Assembly (NCBI GenBank): GCA_048264105.1
Contig: JBLXDJ010000004.1
Span: 372,001 to 436,000, forward strand
Direction of reading: 5' to 3'
Length of the DNA: 64,000 bases
Source of the DNA: Oceanospirillum sp048264105
GTDB lineage: Bacteria; Pseudomonadota; Gammaproteobacteria; Pseudomonadales; Halomonadaceae
Every line of letters starts with the position of its first letter. Positions within the stretch are counted from its first letter, which is position 1. Shown here in pieces: positions 7,829 through 16,632 of this stretch. Both the position numbers and the translations under genes were made by a program. The notes below the pieces were generated by a model. That model was not told where the DNA came from. It was given only the letters and a program-made list of their open reading frames with translations, and ran no database searches.

Positions 7829-7992
7829 TCTGTTGTTTGGTTTCTGTTTATATTTAGCCTGTATTGGCCGACAAGGAGTTTGTCGGGTGGTATTGGCGGG
7901 AATAACTCGGGTTCATCCTAGTTATTCTCTCGGGATTGATTGTCTAAAATTGATCTGAAGCAAAAACGCATTTTTCAAAAGGAGTTGCAGTT

Positions 7993-8097
7993 ATGCGTGA
8001 TGAATCTCTACGTTTTCCTCTCTGGGTTAAATTACTTTGGGTTGTCGCAAGTAGCGCTCTGGCTTATCGCCTTGCGGTAGCTGCGGGCTGGTTTTAA
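7993..8097 (+). CDS. Small single-span membrane protein (34 aa)
   Basis: ATG at 7993 has a strong ribosome site, AAGGAG, 8 bases upstream. The 34 residues have a charged start (MRDESLRFP), one hydrophobic segment (about residues 10-26, LWVKLLWVVASSALAYRL) and the end AVAAGWF. No family was recognised. It sits alone between the tRNA-Ser genes and hda. The ribosome site and membrane-like composition support a real gene; conservation could not be tested. Confidence 0.5.
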   Translation: MRDESLRFPLWVKLLWVVASSALAYRLAVAAGWF

Positions 8098-8172
8098 GCC
8101 CCGAATGCTTACGATAGCTCTGACTTTTCCCCATGATACGCTTGTATCCTTATCCTGTTTCATTCCTGCGGA

Positions 8173-8199
8173 GCAATTTGCTATAAATTGCTGTATAAA
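8173..8199 (+). promoter_or_regulatory. Inverted repeat and -10 element upstream of hda
   Basis: GCAATTT-5 bases-AAATTGC is a perfect 7-bp inverted repeat directly before TATAAA (8194-8199). The position suggests an operator or the promoter of hda, about 80 bases before its start. The -35 hexamer is not obvious. Confidence 0.35.
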
Positions 8200-8279
8200 T
8201 GAACAAGAGACTTTCTTTTGTCGTGCAAAGCAGCTAATTTATTCCCCATGATGGATTTCATAAGGTAAGTCATTGAAAT

Positions 8280-8984
8280 ATGGCTGATTTTCAAGCTTCA
8301 CAGCTATCGTTAAGCATTGGTCTTCGGGACGATGCGACTTTCGCCAATTTTTTTCCGGGAGATAATAATTATCTTCTGGATGCTCTTCGTGCCCTTATTG
8401 AAGGTCAGGGAGAGTCCTTTCAGTACGTCTATGGTCCTCAGGATTCCGGTAAAAGCCACCTTTTGCAGGCGTTATGTCATCAGGCTGATGCCATAGGTTT
8501 GCGTTCTGTTTATCTGCCTTTGGATGAGCTGGCGCTGTTGTCGCCGGATCTTCTGGATGGACTGGAAGCGCTGGATCTTGTCTGCATTGATGATCTTAAT
8601 CTTGTGGCGGGTCGGGCAAAGTGGGAAACCGCTCTGTTTCACTGCTTCAATCGATTGCGTGACGCCGGAAAGATTCTGGTGATCTCGGCGGATGCCCCAC
8701 CGGCGAAACTGGGAGTTAAGCTGCCTGACTTATCATCGCGTTTGGCGTGGGGGATAACGTCTGCGCTGCACAAACTTGATGATGAGCAAAAAATAGCGGC
8801 ATTTAAGCTCAGAGCCCATGAGCGTGGACTAGAATTAACAGATGATGTGGCGCGTTATATTTTGCATCGGAGTCCCAGAACTCTTCGGGAATTGTTCGAT
8901 ATGCTGGCGGTGTTGGATCACGCATCGCTGATGGCTCAGCGGAAGCTGACTATCCCCTTTGTCAAAGAGACGCTTCGCTGGTAG
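8280..8984 (+). CDS. hda: DnaA regulatory inactivator Hda
   Basis: Hda with the DNA-loaded sliding clamp stimulates hydrolysis of DnaA-bound ATP after initiation and so prevents re-firing of the origin. The 234-residue protein is the normal size. The N-terminal QLSLSI (residues 8-13) matches the clamp-binding motif QL(S/P)LxL. An AAA+ domain follows with Walker A GPQDSGKSH (about 56-64) and Walker B CIDDLN (about 101-106), then the DnaA-like lid region. It lacks DnaA's DNA-binding domain IV. No partner gene is adjacent; the next gene on the same strand is 159 bases away. Confidence 0.94.
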   Translation: MADFQASQLSLSIGLRDDATFANFFPGDNNYLLDALRALIEGQGESFQYVYGPQDSGKSHLLQALCHQADAIGLRSVYLPLDELALLSPDLLDGLEALDLVCIDDLNLVAGRAKWETALFHCFNRLRDAGKILVISADAPPAKLGVKLPDLSSRLAWGITSALHKLDDEQKIAAFKLRAHERGLELTDDVARYILHRSPRTLRELFDMLAVLDHASLMAQRKLTIPFVKETLRW

Positions 8985-9143
8985 TGCAGGTTCTTGTCAC
9001 GGAAGGAATGCAGAGGCATCCTGAGCCAATATCTGCAGGTTTAGACAAAGCGTTACCTTTTGGTGCTTTTCTTGTGAGGGTGTTGCGGTTATTTTCAATA
9101 GCTTCCTGATAAGAATAAAAGGTTTAGGTTTAAGGAGAGTGCG

Positions 9144-10058
9144 ATGATGGCTGTTTCAAACCAACTGATCGGGGCTGCAATTGCTCAGTCCCGGGAGTTG
9201 TTGTTATTACTTGACCCTAAAATCCTCAGTTTCGTTTACAGTAACTCTGCCGCAGAAACCGCTTTAGGCTACGCCGATGGTGAAATCTGTGCGCTCTCTC
9301 CTCATGATCTTTTTCCGGAATTTTCAGAGCCTGAACTAACGGCTATTCTGGACAATCTCTCCTCGTCTGCCCATCAGCACTTAGCAATGAATACTGTTCT
9401 GGTATCCAAGCTTGCCGGTATGCGTGATTACTCGCTGCAGTTGCAATCTGTTGAAATTGATAAGCAGGATATGATTCTGATCTCAGGTCACGATGTGACC
9501 GAGCGTATGGCTGAGACGGATCAGATGCACGAGATGCTGGCCGAGGCTCAGATGGATTCGATGCTGGATCCTGTGACTGGTCTGATGCAGCGCGTCTATT
9601 TCCTGCCGTATTTACATAGTGTGATGAATAAAGCGCAGGATACGAAAAAGCCCTTTGGCCTGATGGTATTGGATCTGGCGAATATGCCGGAGATTAACGA
9701 GCAGTATGGTCAGCCTGCGGGAGAGCGTGTGCTGCTGCATGTTGGCCAGATTGTGAAGCGTGTGGTGGAGGTGCCTGAGTACGCCGCTCGTTTTTCAGGT
9801 AAAAAACTCTGCTTGCTGTTGCCGTTAGCGACCAAGAAGTCGGTTCAGGATCTTGTTTCCCACCTGTTGCGGGCTATTGCGCGTCTCTCATATCCTGAGT
9901 GGCCGGAGCTGAAGGTTCAGGCGCGAATGGGGATCTATTTTGGTCACCCTGAGGTTGATCCTGAGGTGCTCCTGGAGCGTGTCGGGGCAGACTACCGTAC
10001 GAAACGGCTTAATGGGGATGATGTTCTGACCTTGCTGAATCCAAGTCTGGATCCTTAG
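9144..10058 (+). CDS. PAS-degenerate GGDEF signalling protein
   Basis: This 304-residue soluble protein has a PAS-like domain (about 8-125, ending in the usual HDVTERM linker) and a GGDEF-type fold (about 140-295, LDPVTGLMQR). The catalytic signature is destroyed: the position that normally reads GGDEF is SGKKL in RFSGKKLCLLLP. It therefore should not make cyclic di-GMP and may act as a binding or scaffold protein. The ATG has AAGGAG 6 bases upstream; a second ATG directly follows. It lies after hda but with a 159-base gap, and has its own terminator. Confidence 0.85.
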   Translation: MMAVSNQLIGAAIAQSRELLLLLDPKILSFVYSNSAAETALGYADGEICALSPHDLFPEFSEPELTAILDNLSSSAHQHLAMNTVLVSKLAGMRDYSLQLQSVEIDKQDMILISGHDVTERMAETDQMHEMLAEAQMDSMLDPVTGLMQRVYFLPYLHSVMNKAQDTKKPFGLMVLDLANMPEINEQYGQPAGERVLLHVGQIVKRVVEVPEYAARFSGKKLCLLLPLATKKSVQDLVSHLLRAIARLSYPEWPELKVQARMGIYFGHPEVDPEVLLERVGADYRTKRLNGDDVLTLLNPSLDP

Positions 10059-10087
10059 TTCGGATACCTGTCCGGGGCTGACAGAGA

Positions 10088-10124
10088 AAAAGCGGATCGC
10101 TGAGTGGCGATCCGCTTTTTTTTT
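10088..10124 (+). terminator. Terminator of the PAS-degenerate GGDEF gene
   Basis: Perfect 10-bp stem AGCGGATCGC/GCGATCCGCT, loop TGAGTG, with A-run before and nine T after. Confidence 0.9.
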
Positions 10125-10253
10125 CGTCTGGGGAAAAGAGGTGCCATGCTTTTGCATGGTTATCCTATCCTGAGCACGGTCTTTCTGTCTTGGGTAAGGG
10201 CATACCCCATACCCTGAGAGGTGTCTCTGGTAGAAGTTGTGTTTATAGCAGAC

Positions 10254-10298
10254 GAAAAAAAGCCCCGGCACCTTCCTGTTCAGGTGAGTGCCGGGGCT
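10254..10298 (-). terminator. Terminator of the sodium-dependent transporter gene
   Basis: Minus-strand stem AGCCCCGGCAC/GTGCCGGGGCT with an inner CACCT/AGGTG pairing, followed by TTTTTT. It lies 42 bases after the transporter stop. Confidence 0.85.
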
Positions 10299-10339
10299 AT
10301 CCGTCTGTTAGTACAGACTCATCGTTTCTTGGTACGTTA

Positions 10340-11731
10340 TTAGCCTGCGATAGACTTGTACATCACGATGATAACCGCCAGAGGAGTAACGTAGCGGGTT
10401 ACGTTCCAGAACAGAGACATCGCGCCCTGAGACATATTCAGCTCAGCAGCAACATCTTCTTTCTTCATTACCCAGCCTACGTACAGTGCAGCCAGCAGAC
10501 CAGCCAGAGGCAGCATGATGTTAGCCGTGATGTAGTCCAGCAGGTCAAAGATCGTCTTACCTTCAAATGCTGCGAACATGCCCAGTGGGTGTACATCAGA
10601 CCATACGTTCAGGGACAGTACGGTTGCGATACCCAGGAACCATACCGCGCCGCCAGCAACCAGTGTTGCCGTCATACGGTTGAAGCCGCTGCGCTCTTCC
10701 AGCCACTCTACAGAAGGCTCCAGCAGAGAGATTGCAGAAGTCAGTGCCGCAAATACCAGCAGAACGAAGAACAGCGTACCGATCAGGGTACCCATGGACA
10801 TGCTACCGAAAGCCATTGGCAGGGATACGAAGATCAGACCCGGGCCAGCACTTGGCTCCATGCCGTTAGAGAATACGATCGGGAAGATCGCCATACCGGC
10901 TACCAGAGCAACAACCGTATCCATAACACCAACGGTGATGGAGGTTTTTGCGATGGATACATCCTGATCCAGGTAAGAGCCGTACGCCATCATAACGCCG
11001 GTACCCAGACTCAGGGTGAAGAAGGCGTGACCCAGTGCTTTCAGAACACCTTCAGAGCTCAGTTTTGAGAAATCCGGGTTGAACAGGAAGTCTACACCCT
11101 GAGCGAAACCGTCAGTTGTCATCGCATAGCCCACCATAACAACCATCAGTACAAACAGAGCTGGCATCAGGTAGGTTACGGCTTTTTCCAGACCGCCTTT
11201 TACACCCCGCGCCACAATGAAGAGTACGCACACCATGAAGACACTGTGCCAGAAGAGCAGTGTTGCAGGATCGCCCAGCATAGCGCCGAAGATACCGCCA
11301 ACAGCATCGCTGGTCTGGCCTACGAAATCACCACTAATGGTGTAGCCCACGTAGTTGATGGCCCAGCCGCCAATTACGCTGTAGAAGGAGAGAATCAGGA
11401 ATGCTGCAATCGTACCCAGAGTACCGATAGAGACCCAGCCTGATTTGGCGTTATGTTGACGAATCAGATCACGCATACTGGCAATCGGACTCTTCTGACC
11501 TTTACGACCCAGAAGTACTTCTGCCATCAGAATAGGCAGACCAACAACGGCGATACATGCCAGATAGACCAGTACGAAAGCACCACCACCATTTTCACCG
11601 GTGATGTAAGGGAATTTCCAGATGTTACCCAGGCCGACTGCAGAACCGGTTGCAGCCATAATAAATGCCCAGCGGGAGGACCAATGCAGGCCCTGGTGCC
11701 CGGTGGCGTTTGTTGTAGTTGTTTTAGACAC
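10340..11731 (-). CDS. Sodium-dependent amino-acid transporter (NSS/SNF family)
   Basis: Member of the neurotransmitter:sodium symporter family (LeuT fold) in the inner membrane; bacterial members import amino acids with sodium. The 463 residues form about 12 helices. The helix 1 signature GLGNIWKFPY is present near residue 34, followed by the NGGGAF block. Substrate is inferred only from the gene order: the next gene upstream on the same strand encodes a leucine-type amino-acid dehydrogenase 86 bases away, suggesting uptake and oxidative deamination of branched-chain or similar amino acids. The start ATG has GAGGAG upstream. Confidence 0.92.
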   Translation of the reverse strand: MSKTTTTNATGHQGLHWSSRWAFIMAATGSAVGLGNIWKFPYITGENGGGAFVLVYLACIAVVGLPILMAEVLLGRKGQKSPIASMRDLIRQHNAKSGWVSIGTLGTIAAFLILSFYSVIGGWAINYVGYTISGDFVGQTSDAVGGIFGAMLGDPATLLFWHSVFMVCVLFIVARGVKGGLEKAVTYLMPALFVLMVVMVGYAMTTDGFAQGVDFLFNPDFSKLSSEGVLKALGHAFFTLSLGTGVMMAYGSYLDQDVSIAKTSITVGVMDTVVALVAGMAIFPIVFSNGMEPSAGPGLIFVSLPMAFGSMSMGTLIGTLFFVLLVFAALTSAISLLEPSVEWLEERSGFNRMTATLVAGGAVWFLGIATVLSLNVWSDVHPLGMFAAFEGKTIFDLLDYITANIMLPLAGLLAALYVGWVMKKEDVAAELNMSQGAMSLFWNVTRYVTPLAVIIVMYKSIAG

Positions 11732-11817
11732 GAGTTTCTCCTCGGTTTTCTTTAAGCAATAGCTCAGTACACCTCGCCCTTAAATAAGGGTAGGCCGAAC
11801 TGATCGGGGGTATGAAA

Positions 11818-12897
11818 TTAAGCGCTCTGAGTTATCTTTTCCGGATGACTGAAGCGTTCCCGGGCAACCTGATCCGCAATAACATGGGTAGGTTGTTCCT
11901 CGCTGTCAGCTCGGGTGAAGATCTCCATCAGAGTGCTGTGAATAGATTCGATATGGTCATTAACGGCTTTCGGGTCAAAATTTCCCATCCGCTCATAACA
12001 TACATCGATGATGCCACCGGAATTGATAGCGTAGTCCGGGGCGTACAGGATGCCTCGCTCACGAAGCTGGTTGCCATGAAGGGGTGATTCAAGCTGATTG
12101 TTTGCAGCACCGGCCACAACTTTGGCTTTCAGCTGATCCACTGTCTGGCTGTTTAAAATGCCACCCATTGCGCAGGGGGCAAATACATCAACGTCCAGTC
12201 CGTAGATCTCATCGGAGGAAACGGCTTTAGCGCCCAGTTCTGTAACGCAGCGCTGAACCATGTCGTCGTAAATGTCGGTTACCCAGAGTTCGGCACCGGC
12301 TTCATGCAGATGACGAGCCAGGCGGAAACCTACATTGCCAACACCCTGAATGGCCACTTTAAGGCCGGAAAGGTCGGTACGTCCCAGTCGAAACTCAACC
12401 GCCGACATCAGACCGCGATAAACGCCATAAGCGGTGGAAGGTGATGGATCGCCACTTCTCAGATGGCCATCAGCACAAGGTTTTTCCATTACGCCAGCAA
12501 CGTAAGAAGTTTCTTCCGTCATGATTTTAAGATCCGGAACACTGGTACCGGAATCTTCGGCCGTAATGTAATTACCGTTTGCGGATTCGATAAAACGTCC
12601 CATAGCGCGAAGCAGCTCGGGAGTTTTGTGCTGGCGGGGATCGCCAAGAATAACGGCTTTACCGCCACCCAGAGGGAGATTTGCCAAAGCAGATTTGTAA
12701 GTCATGCCCTTGGATAAGCGCAGCACATCTTTCAGTGCTTCGGCTTCTGAGGCATAAGGCCACATGCGGCAGCCGCCCAGTGCAGGGCCGCGATTGGTGT
12801 TGTGGATGGCAATAATAGCTTTGAGGCCGGACTTGGGGTCGTGACCAAACAGGACGCGTTCGTGTCCGTCAAAATCGGGATGGCTAAATACGTTCAT
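11818..12897 (-). CDS. Leucine/phenylalanine/valine-type amino-acid dehydrogenase
   Basis: NAD-dependent oxidative deamination of a branched-chain or aromatic amino acid to its 2-oxo acid. The 359-residue protein matches the Glu/Leu/Phe/Val dehydrogenase family. The catalytic lysine is K80 in LPLGGGK, and K68 precedes it in GMTYKSA, both at the positions known for leucine dehydrogenase. The Rossmann fold shows GVGNVG near residue 187. The exact substrate is uncertain. Strong GGAG precedes the ATG. It lies directly upstream of the NSS transporter on the same strand, a likely catabolic pair. A small CCCTT/AAGGG hairpin lies in the 86-base gap. Confidence 0.9.
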   Translation of the reverse strand: MNVFSHPDFDGHERVLFGHDPKSGLKAIIAIHNTNRGPALGGCRMWPYASEAEALKDVLRLSKGMTYKSALANLPLGGGKAVILGDPRQHKTPELLRAMGRFIESANGNYITAEDSGTSVPDLKIMTEETSYVAGVMEKPCADGHLRSGDPSPSTAYGVYRGLMSAVEFRLGRTDLSGLKVAIQGVGNVGFRLARHLHEAGAELWVTDIYDDMVQRCVTELGAKAVSSDEIYGLDVDVFAPCAMGGILNSQTVDQLKAKVVAGAANNQLESPLHGNQLRERGILYAPDYAINSGGIIDVCYERMGNFDPKAVNDHIESIHSTLMEIFTRADSEEQPTHVIADQVARERFSHPEKITQSA

Positions 12898-13407
12898 GGC
12901 GTACTCCGTTCTTATTTTTAGGCTTATGGCCTTATCAGAGCTGAAGCGCTTATGACGTCTTCAGCTCTCTGCGCTGTGATAGATCGTTGCGTCTTAATTT
13001 CAGATGGATCCGTCATCTGAATATAGGCCAAACCAGGGTGTCGTTTGGCGTCGCGTGATATATACAACTGTCAGATTGAGACATATTGTATGCCAACAAT
13101 CTATTAATCATTCTAAAACAACAGGTTATCTATGTCAGCAGTGAGCGTGCCAGCTTCTTTATAGACTTTGGTGTTACCGGAATACACGTCTTTGTTACCA
13201 AAGGTTTTGTGGTTTAAATACCTGTTGATTTTTAAATGAGGAGTAGATTCAACTGGATGTGGCGATAAAAAAAGTTTGCCTGATTTTATGCGTTTTTTTG
13301 CTGCAGGCCACGTATTTCGGGGGGTGAAGTGATCAGAATGGGCATATACTCATCTTTATAAGTATGATGACTATATATTTTGGTTCTGTAATAAGGATGA
13401 TGTTCAG
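12898..13407. other. Intergenic region between two divergent genes
   Basis: The 510 bases hold the promoter of the amino-acid dehydrogenase (minus) and that of the CHASE-GGDEF gene (plus). The part near 13,345-13,380 is AT-rich with an ATACT/AGTAT inverted repeat and TATATA 30 bases before the GGDEF start, a possible promoter. No convincing small gene, RNA or repeat was seen in the rest. Confidence 0.5.
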
Positions 13408-15006
13408 ATGAAGGCATACTCAAACAGGTTGAGCTATATCACTCTGGCCTTTGGTTTTATGGTTTCAGCACTGATCGCCTGGAATATCGGTGAACTGAGG
13501 CAGGAATCGATCAAGGTGCAGCTGAAAGGCGAGATGAAAGAGCTTTCGTATCAGGTATCCCGTGAGCTTTTTATCAACTTTGAAGCGCTTTATGTGATTC
13601 AGGGGTTGTTTACCGGTTCATCAGCGGTGTCTGCCAACGAATTCGGTCGCGTTGCGGAGCAGACTCTGTCACGTCATCCTGAGTTGCATTACCTTCAGTG
13701 GGCGCCTTTAGTGCGTTCTTCTGACCGTGACCGTTTTGAACAGGAACAAAAGCAAAACGACAGTCGTTATGCGATCCAGGAACTCTCCGGCAAAGGAAAA
13801 TGGGTTCCTGCGGCCCCCCGGGGTAATTACTACCCTGTGGTGTATCAGGCTGATAAAGGGATGGCGACAACCCGGGTTGGTTTTGATCTGGCTTCGGACC
13901 CTGTGCTTTTGTCTGCAGTGAATCGGGCTATTGAAAAGGGATCGCTGGCGGCAACCGAGCCGATGGATCAGTTGGCTGGCGGATTGCCCGGTAAGCGTAT
14001 TTTGGCGGTGTTGCCGGTTATGGCGGATGGTGCTGTGCGGGGCATAGTGGCTGCGCAATTTTCTCTGAATCGTCTGGTACAGGAAGCCCTGATGGGTGGT
14101 CGTGCATCGGGCTTGCATATTGCGCTGATCGACATGAAGACACTGCAGGAGAAAAGCAGCGAGCAGGCGATACTGTTTTCCCGCCAGCCCGTGACGCGGC
14201 CGGTTATGGATATGCAGCAGCGCTATATGATTAACGATGTCGGTGGTCGTAACCTTCAGCTGGTGGTCGCACCGTCGGAAGGCTATATGAACGAGCGTAA
14301 GAGCGAGCTGGCCTACGTCGTTATGATGGCAGGTCTGATGATTACCGGTCTTGTGGCGGCGTATCTGAGAATGTTGTCCAAGCGCAGTTTTGAGATTGAA
14401 ACGGTTGCTGAGCAGCGTAACCATGCGTTGCAGGAAGCCAATAAACAGTTGGCGCACCTGTCACAAACGGATGGTCTGACCCAAATTGCCAACCGACGGT
14501 TTTTCGATGATAGCTTTGTGCAGGAATGGAAGCGGACGAAACGTGAGAAACAGCCGATTTCTTTGGTGCTGTTCGATCTGGACTTCTTCAAGCAGTACAA
14601 CGATCAATACGGCCATCTGCAGGGTGATGAATGCCTCAGAAGTATTGCTGAACTGGTCGCATCGGTGATTAATCGCCCCGGTGACCTCTTTGCCCGCTTC
14701 GGCGGAGAGGAGTTTATTCTGTTGCTGCCTAACACTCCTGAGGCTGGCGCGCTGAAAATTGCGGATCAATGCCGGGAGCTGGTTGAGTCACTGTCTATTC
14801 CTCACCACAAGTCATCCATCTCTGAGGTGGTGACAATCAGTGTCGGTGTTTGCAGTATGATTCCTGAGTCCGGTACCACAGAGCACGATATGCTGGATCT
14901 GACTGATCAGGCGCTTTATTGTGCGAAAGATCGCGGTCGTAACCGTGTGGTGAGTGCTAATCAGGAGAGTTTCTCTCCCCGTAAGGATTTGAATCGTAAA
15001 ATCTGA
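13408..15006 (+). CDS. Diguanylate cyclase with periplasmic CHASE sensor
   Basis: This inner-membrane enzyme should make cyclic di-GMP from two GTP. The 532 residues comprise an N-terminal helix (about 8-26), a periplasmic CHASE domain (about 40-290, with LHYLQWAPLV and PAAPRGNYYPV), a second helix (about 300-322), a short coiled coil and a GGDEF domain. The active motif GGEEF is intact in ARFGGEEFILLLP, and the inhibitory I-site RPGD lies five residues before it, so product inhibition is expected. The CHASE ligand is unknown. The gene stands alone with its own terminator. Confidence 0.92.
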   Translation: MKAYSNRLSYITLAFGFMVSALIAWNIGELRQESIKVQLKGEMKELSYQVSRELFINFEALYVIQGLFTGSSAVSANEFGRVAEQTLSRHPELHYLQWAPLVRSSDRDRFEQEQKQNDSRYAIQELSGKGKWVPAAPRGNYYPVVYQADKGMATTRVGFDLASDPVLLSAVNRAIEKGSLAATEPMDQLAGGLPGKRILAVLPVMADGAVRGIVAAQFSLNRLVQEALMGGRASGLHIALIDMKTLQEKSSEQAILFSRQPVTRPVMDMQQRYMINDVGGRNLQLVVAPSEGYMNERKSELAYVVMMAGLMITGLVAAYLRMLSKRSFEIETVAEQRNHALQEANKQLAHLSQTDGLTQIANRRFFDDSFVQEWKRTKREKQPISLVLFDLDFFKQYNDQYGHLQGDECLRSIAELVASVINRPGDLFARFGGEEFILLLPNTPEAGALKIADQCRELVESLSIPHHKSSISEVVTISVGVCSMIPESGTTEHDMLDLTDQALYCAKDRGRNRVVSANQESFSPRKDLNRKI

Positions 15007-15048
15007 TGGGACTTTTTGAACATCAATAAGTCATAGTGTTGGCACCAA

Positions 15049-15085
15049 AAAGAAAGGCAAGCAGGTTATCTGCTTGCCTTTCTTT
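15049..15085. terminator. Terminator after the CHASE-GGDEF gene
   Basis: Perfect 16-bp stem (AAAGAAAGGCAAGCAG and its complement) with loop GTTAT. T content is modest (CTTTCTTT). It lies between convergent genes and may serve both. Confidence 0.8.
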
Positions 15086-15124
15086 GTATCTGCCCTGTGC
15101 GCCTCTTAAAGCGACCGTGGTGAA

Positions 15125-15568
15125 TTATGACTTATCGTCATCTTCACCGGATGCTTCCGGGCTGTTTTGGGAGCGAAGACGTAAACTCTCCCAGCGGGAA
15201 AACATCATCGCGGACATAAAGAGCACAATCGAAGAGATCGACAGACCCAGACCAACCACCTGATGCCCCGGCAGGAACGCCTGATCAACCCCGTACATAA
15301 AGTACAGCAGGCTGACAAAGCAAAGCCAGGCGTGAGAGCGGGGGTTGCGCAGCCAGATGCCGGGTACGAACAGCAGCAGTGGCAGGGTTGGCAGCAGAGC
15401 CCAGAGCGCAATCACATAAAGTGGCGCACCCTCTTTAGTGATCAGGAAGCTATTCAGGATCAGGAAGCCAATTATGGACAGGTAGCTGAGCAGCGCCCAA
15501 AAGCGACCTTTGTTAGCCATGCCTGAAATATCTTTGCCTGCTTCCAGGCGGTTCATCATCTTTCTCAC
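15125..15568 (-). CDS. DUF2069 family membrane protein
   Basis: A 147-residue protein with four hydrophobic helices (about 22-135) and an acidic C-terminal tail, matching DUF2069 proteins, whose function is unknown. The GTG start has AGGAG 5 bases upstream; in-frame ATGs occur at the fourth and fifth codons and at MANKGRF (residue 17). It is the third gene of an arsC-like/wrbA/DUF2069 operon, an order also recalled from Pseudomonas. The context hints at envelope or redox roles but does not prove them. Confidence 0.82.
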   Translation of the reverse strand: MRKMMNRLEAGKDISGMANKGRFWALLSYLSIIGFLILNSFLITKEGAPLYVIALWALLPTLPLLLFVPGIWLRNPRSHAWLCFVSLLYFMYGVDQAFLPGHQVVGLGLSISSIVLFMSAMMFSRWESLRLRSQNSPEASGEDDDKS

Positions 15569-15605
15569 AGTATCTCCTGTGAATGTAGGTAAGTGAGCGT
15601 CTGAC

Positions 15606-16202
15606 TTAATTCAGTCGCAAAGCCAGTTCGGCTACACGTTTGCCCTGAGCAACACAAAGCTCCAGCTCCGTTGGGTCTACCGGGTTATCACCGGATTTTC
15701 CGGCAACATGACTGGCACCATAAGGTGTTCCCCCGGTACGGGTTTCCAGTAAACCAGTCTGGCTGTATGGAATACCTGCGAGAATCATTCCGTGGTGGAG
15801 CAGGGGGACCATCATCGACAGCAGCGTTGCTTCCTGACCGCCATGAAGGCTGGCGGTCGAGGTAAATGCTGCCGCTGGTTTATCGATCAGCGCACCATTC
15901 ATCCAAAGATTGCTGGTCGTTTCCAGATAGTATTTCAGCGGTGCTGCCATGGTGCCGAAGCGGGTCGGACTGCCCAGGATCAGACCTGAACACTGGCGCA
16001 GATCTTCCTCGCTACAGTAGAGATCGCCGTCCGAAGGAATCACATCGGCAACGGCTTCACACTCGGCGGAAATGTCCGGCACGGTGCGTAATCGGGCCTC
16101 AATGCCGGACACTGACTCTACGCCCCGGGCGATAGCCTCCGCCATCTGGCGCGTTGCGCCATGGCGGGAGTAGTACAGCACCAGAACAAAAGGCTGGCTC
16201 AT
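15606..16202 (-). CDS. wrbA: WrbA-type NAD(P)H:quinone oxidoreductase
   Basis: Flavodoxin-like FMN enzyme that reduces quinones by two electrons and so avoids semiquinone radicals. The 198 residues open with VLVLYYSRHGATRQMA, the FMN phosphate loop, and continue with GSPTRFGTMAAPLKYYLE and TSTASLHGGQE, all WrbA hallmarks. The start overlaps the stop of the arsC-like gene by 4 bases (ATGA), so the two are translationally coupled. Confidence 0.92.
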   Translation of the reverse strand: MSQPFVLVLYYSRHGATRQMAEAIARGVESVSGIEARLRTVPDISAECEAVADVIPSDGDLYCSEEDLRQCSGLILGSPTRFGTMAAPLKYYLETTSNLWMNGALIDKPAAAFTSTASLHGGQEATLLSMMVPLLHHGMILAGIPYSQTGLLETRTGGTPYGASHVAGKSGDNPVDPTELELCVAQGKRVAELALRLN

Positions 16203-16549
16203 GCCAGCAGCTCCAGAACATTTTCCGGAGGACGGCCAATGGCAGCCGCCGCTTCGGTTTCGGCAATCGGGCGTTCCATCAGCTTAGGTGTGTTAACCAT
16301 TGCAGCGATCAGCGTTTCGTCGTCGCTGTCTTTGCTGAGTCCCTGTTCTTTAAATTCAGCTTCCTTGGTGCGCATCATGTCGATAGGCGATACATCAAGT
16401 TTCTTCAGCAGGGTACGGATCTCGGCATCAGACAAAGGCTCGTCAAGATAACGGCGAACACTGGGCTCAACACCGTTTTCCTGCAGCAGTTCCAGAGTAG
16501 CGCGGGATTTAGAGCAACGTGGGTTGTGATAAAGAGTTACAGCAGGCAT
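16199..16549 (-). CDS. ArsC/YfgD-like thioredoxin-fold reductase
   Basis: Glutaredoxin-dependent arsenate reductase family. From the ATG at 16549 (behind AAGGA) the protein has 116 residues and starts MPAVTLYHNPRCSKSR with the active-site cysteine in NPRCSKS. A longer frame exists upstream but has no ribosome site. Further family blocks are MMRTKEAEFKEQG and NTPKLMERPI. Chromosomal homologues such as YfgD need not reduce arsenate; no other ars gene is nearby, so the true substrate is open. First gene of the wrbA operon, divergent from yihY. Confidence 0.85.
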   Translation of the reverse strand: MPAVTLYHNPRCSKSRATLELLQENGVEPSVRRYLDEPLSDAEIRTLLKKLDVSPIDMMRTKEAEFKEQGLSKDSDDETLIAAMVNTPKLMERPIAETEAAAAIGRPPENVLELLA

Positions 16550-16632
16550 GAGATATCCTTGATCCTGATCAAATAGGGTAGAATGGCGCATATTCTAACG
16601 ATATGTCCTGCCAACGAAAAGGAGCGGCTGTA

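Noticed and set aside
10190..11068. Plus-strand frame (292 codons) over the transporter terminator and gene
   Set aside because: Runs through a strong terminator hairpin and antisense to an NSS transporter; no family.
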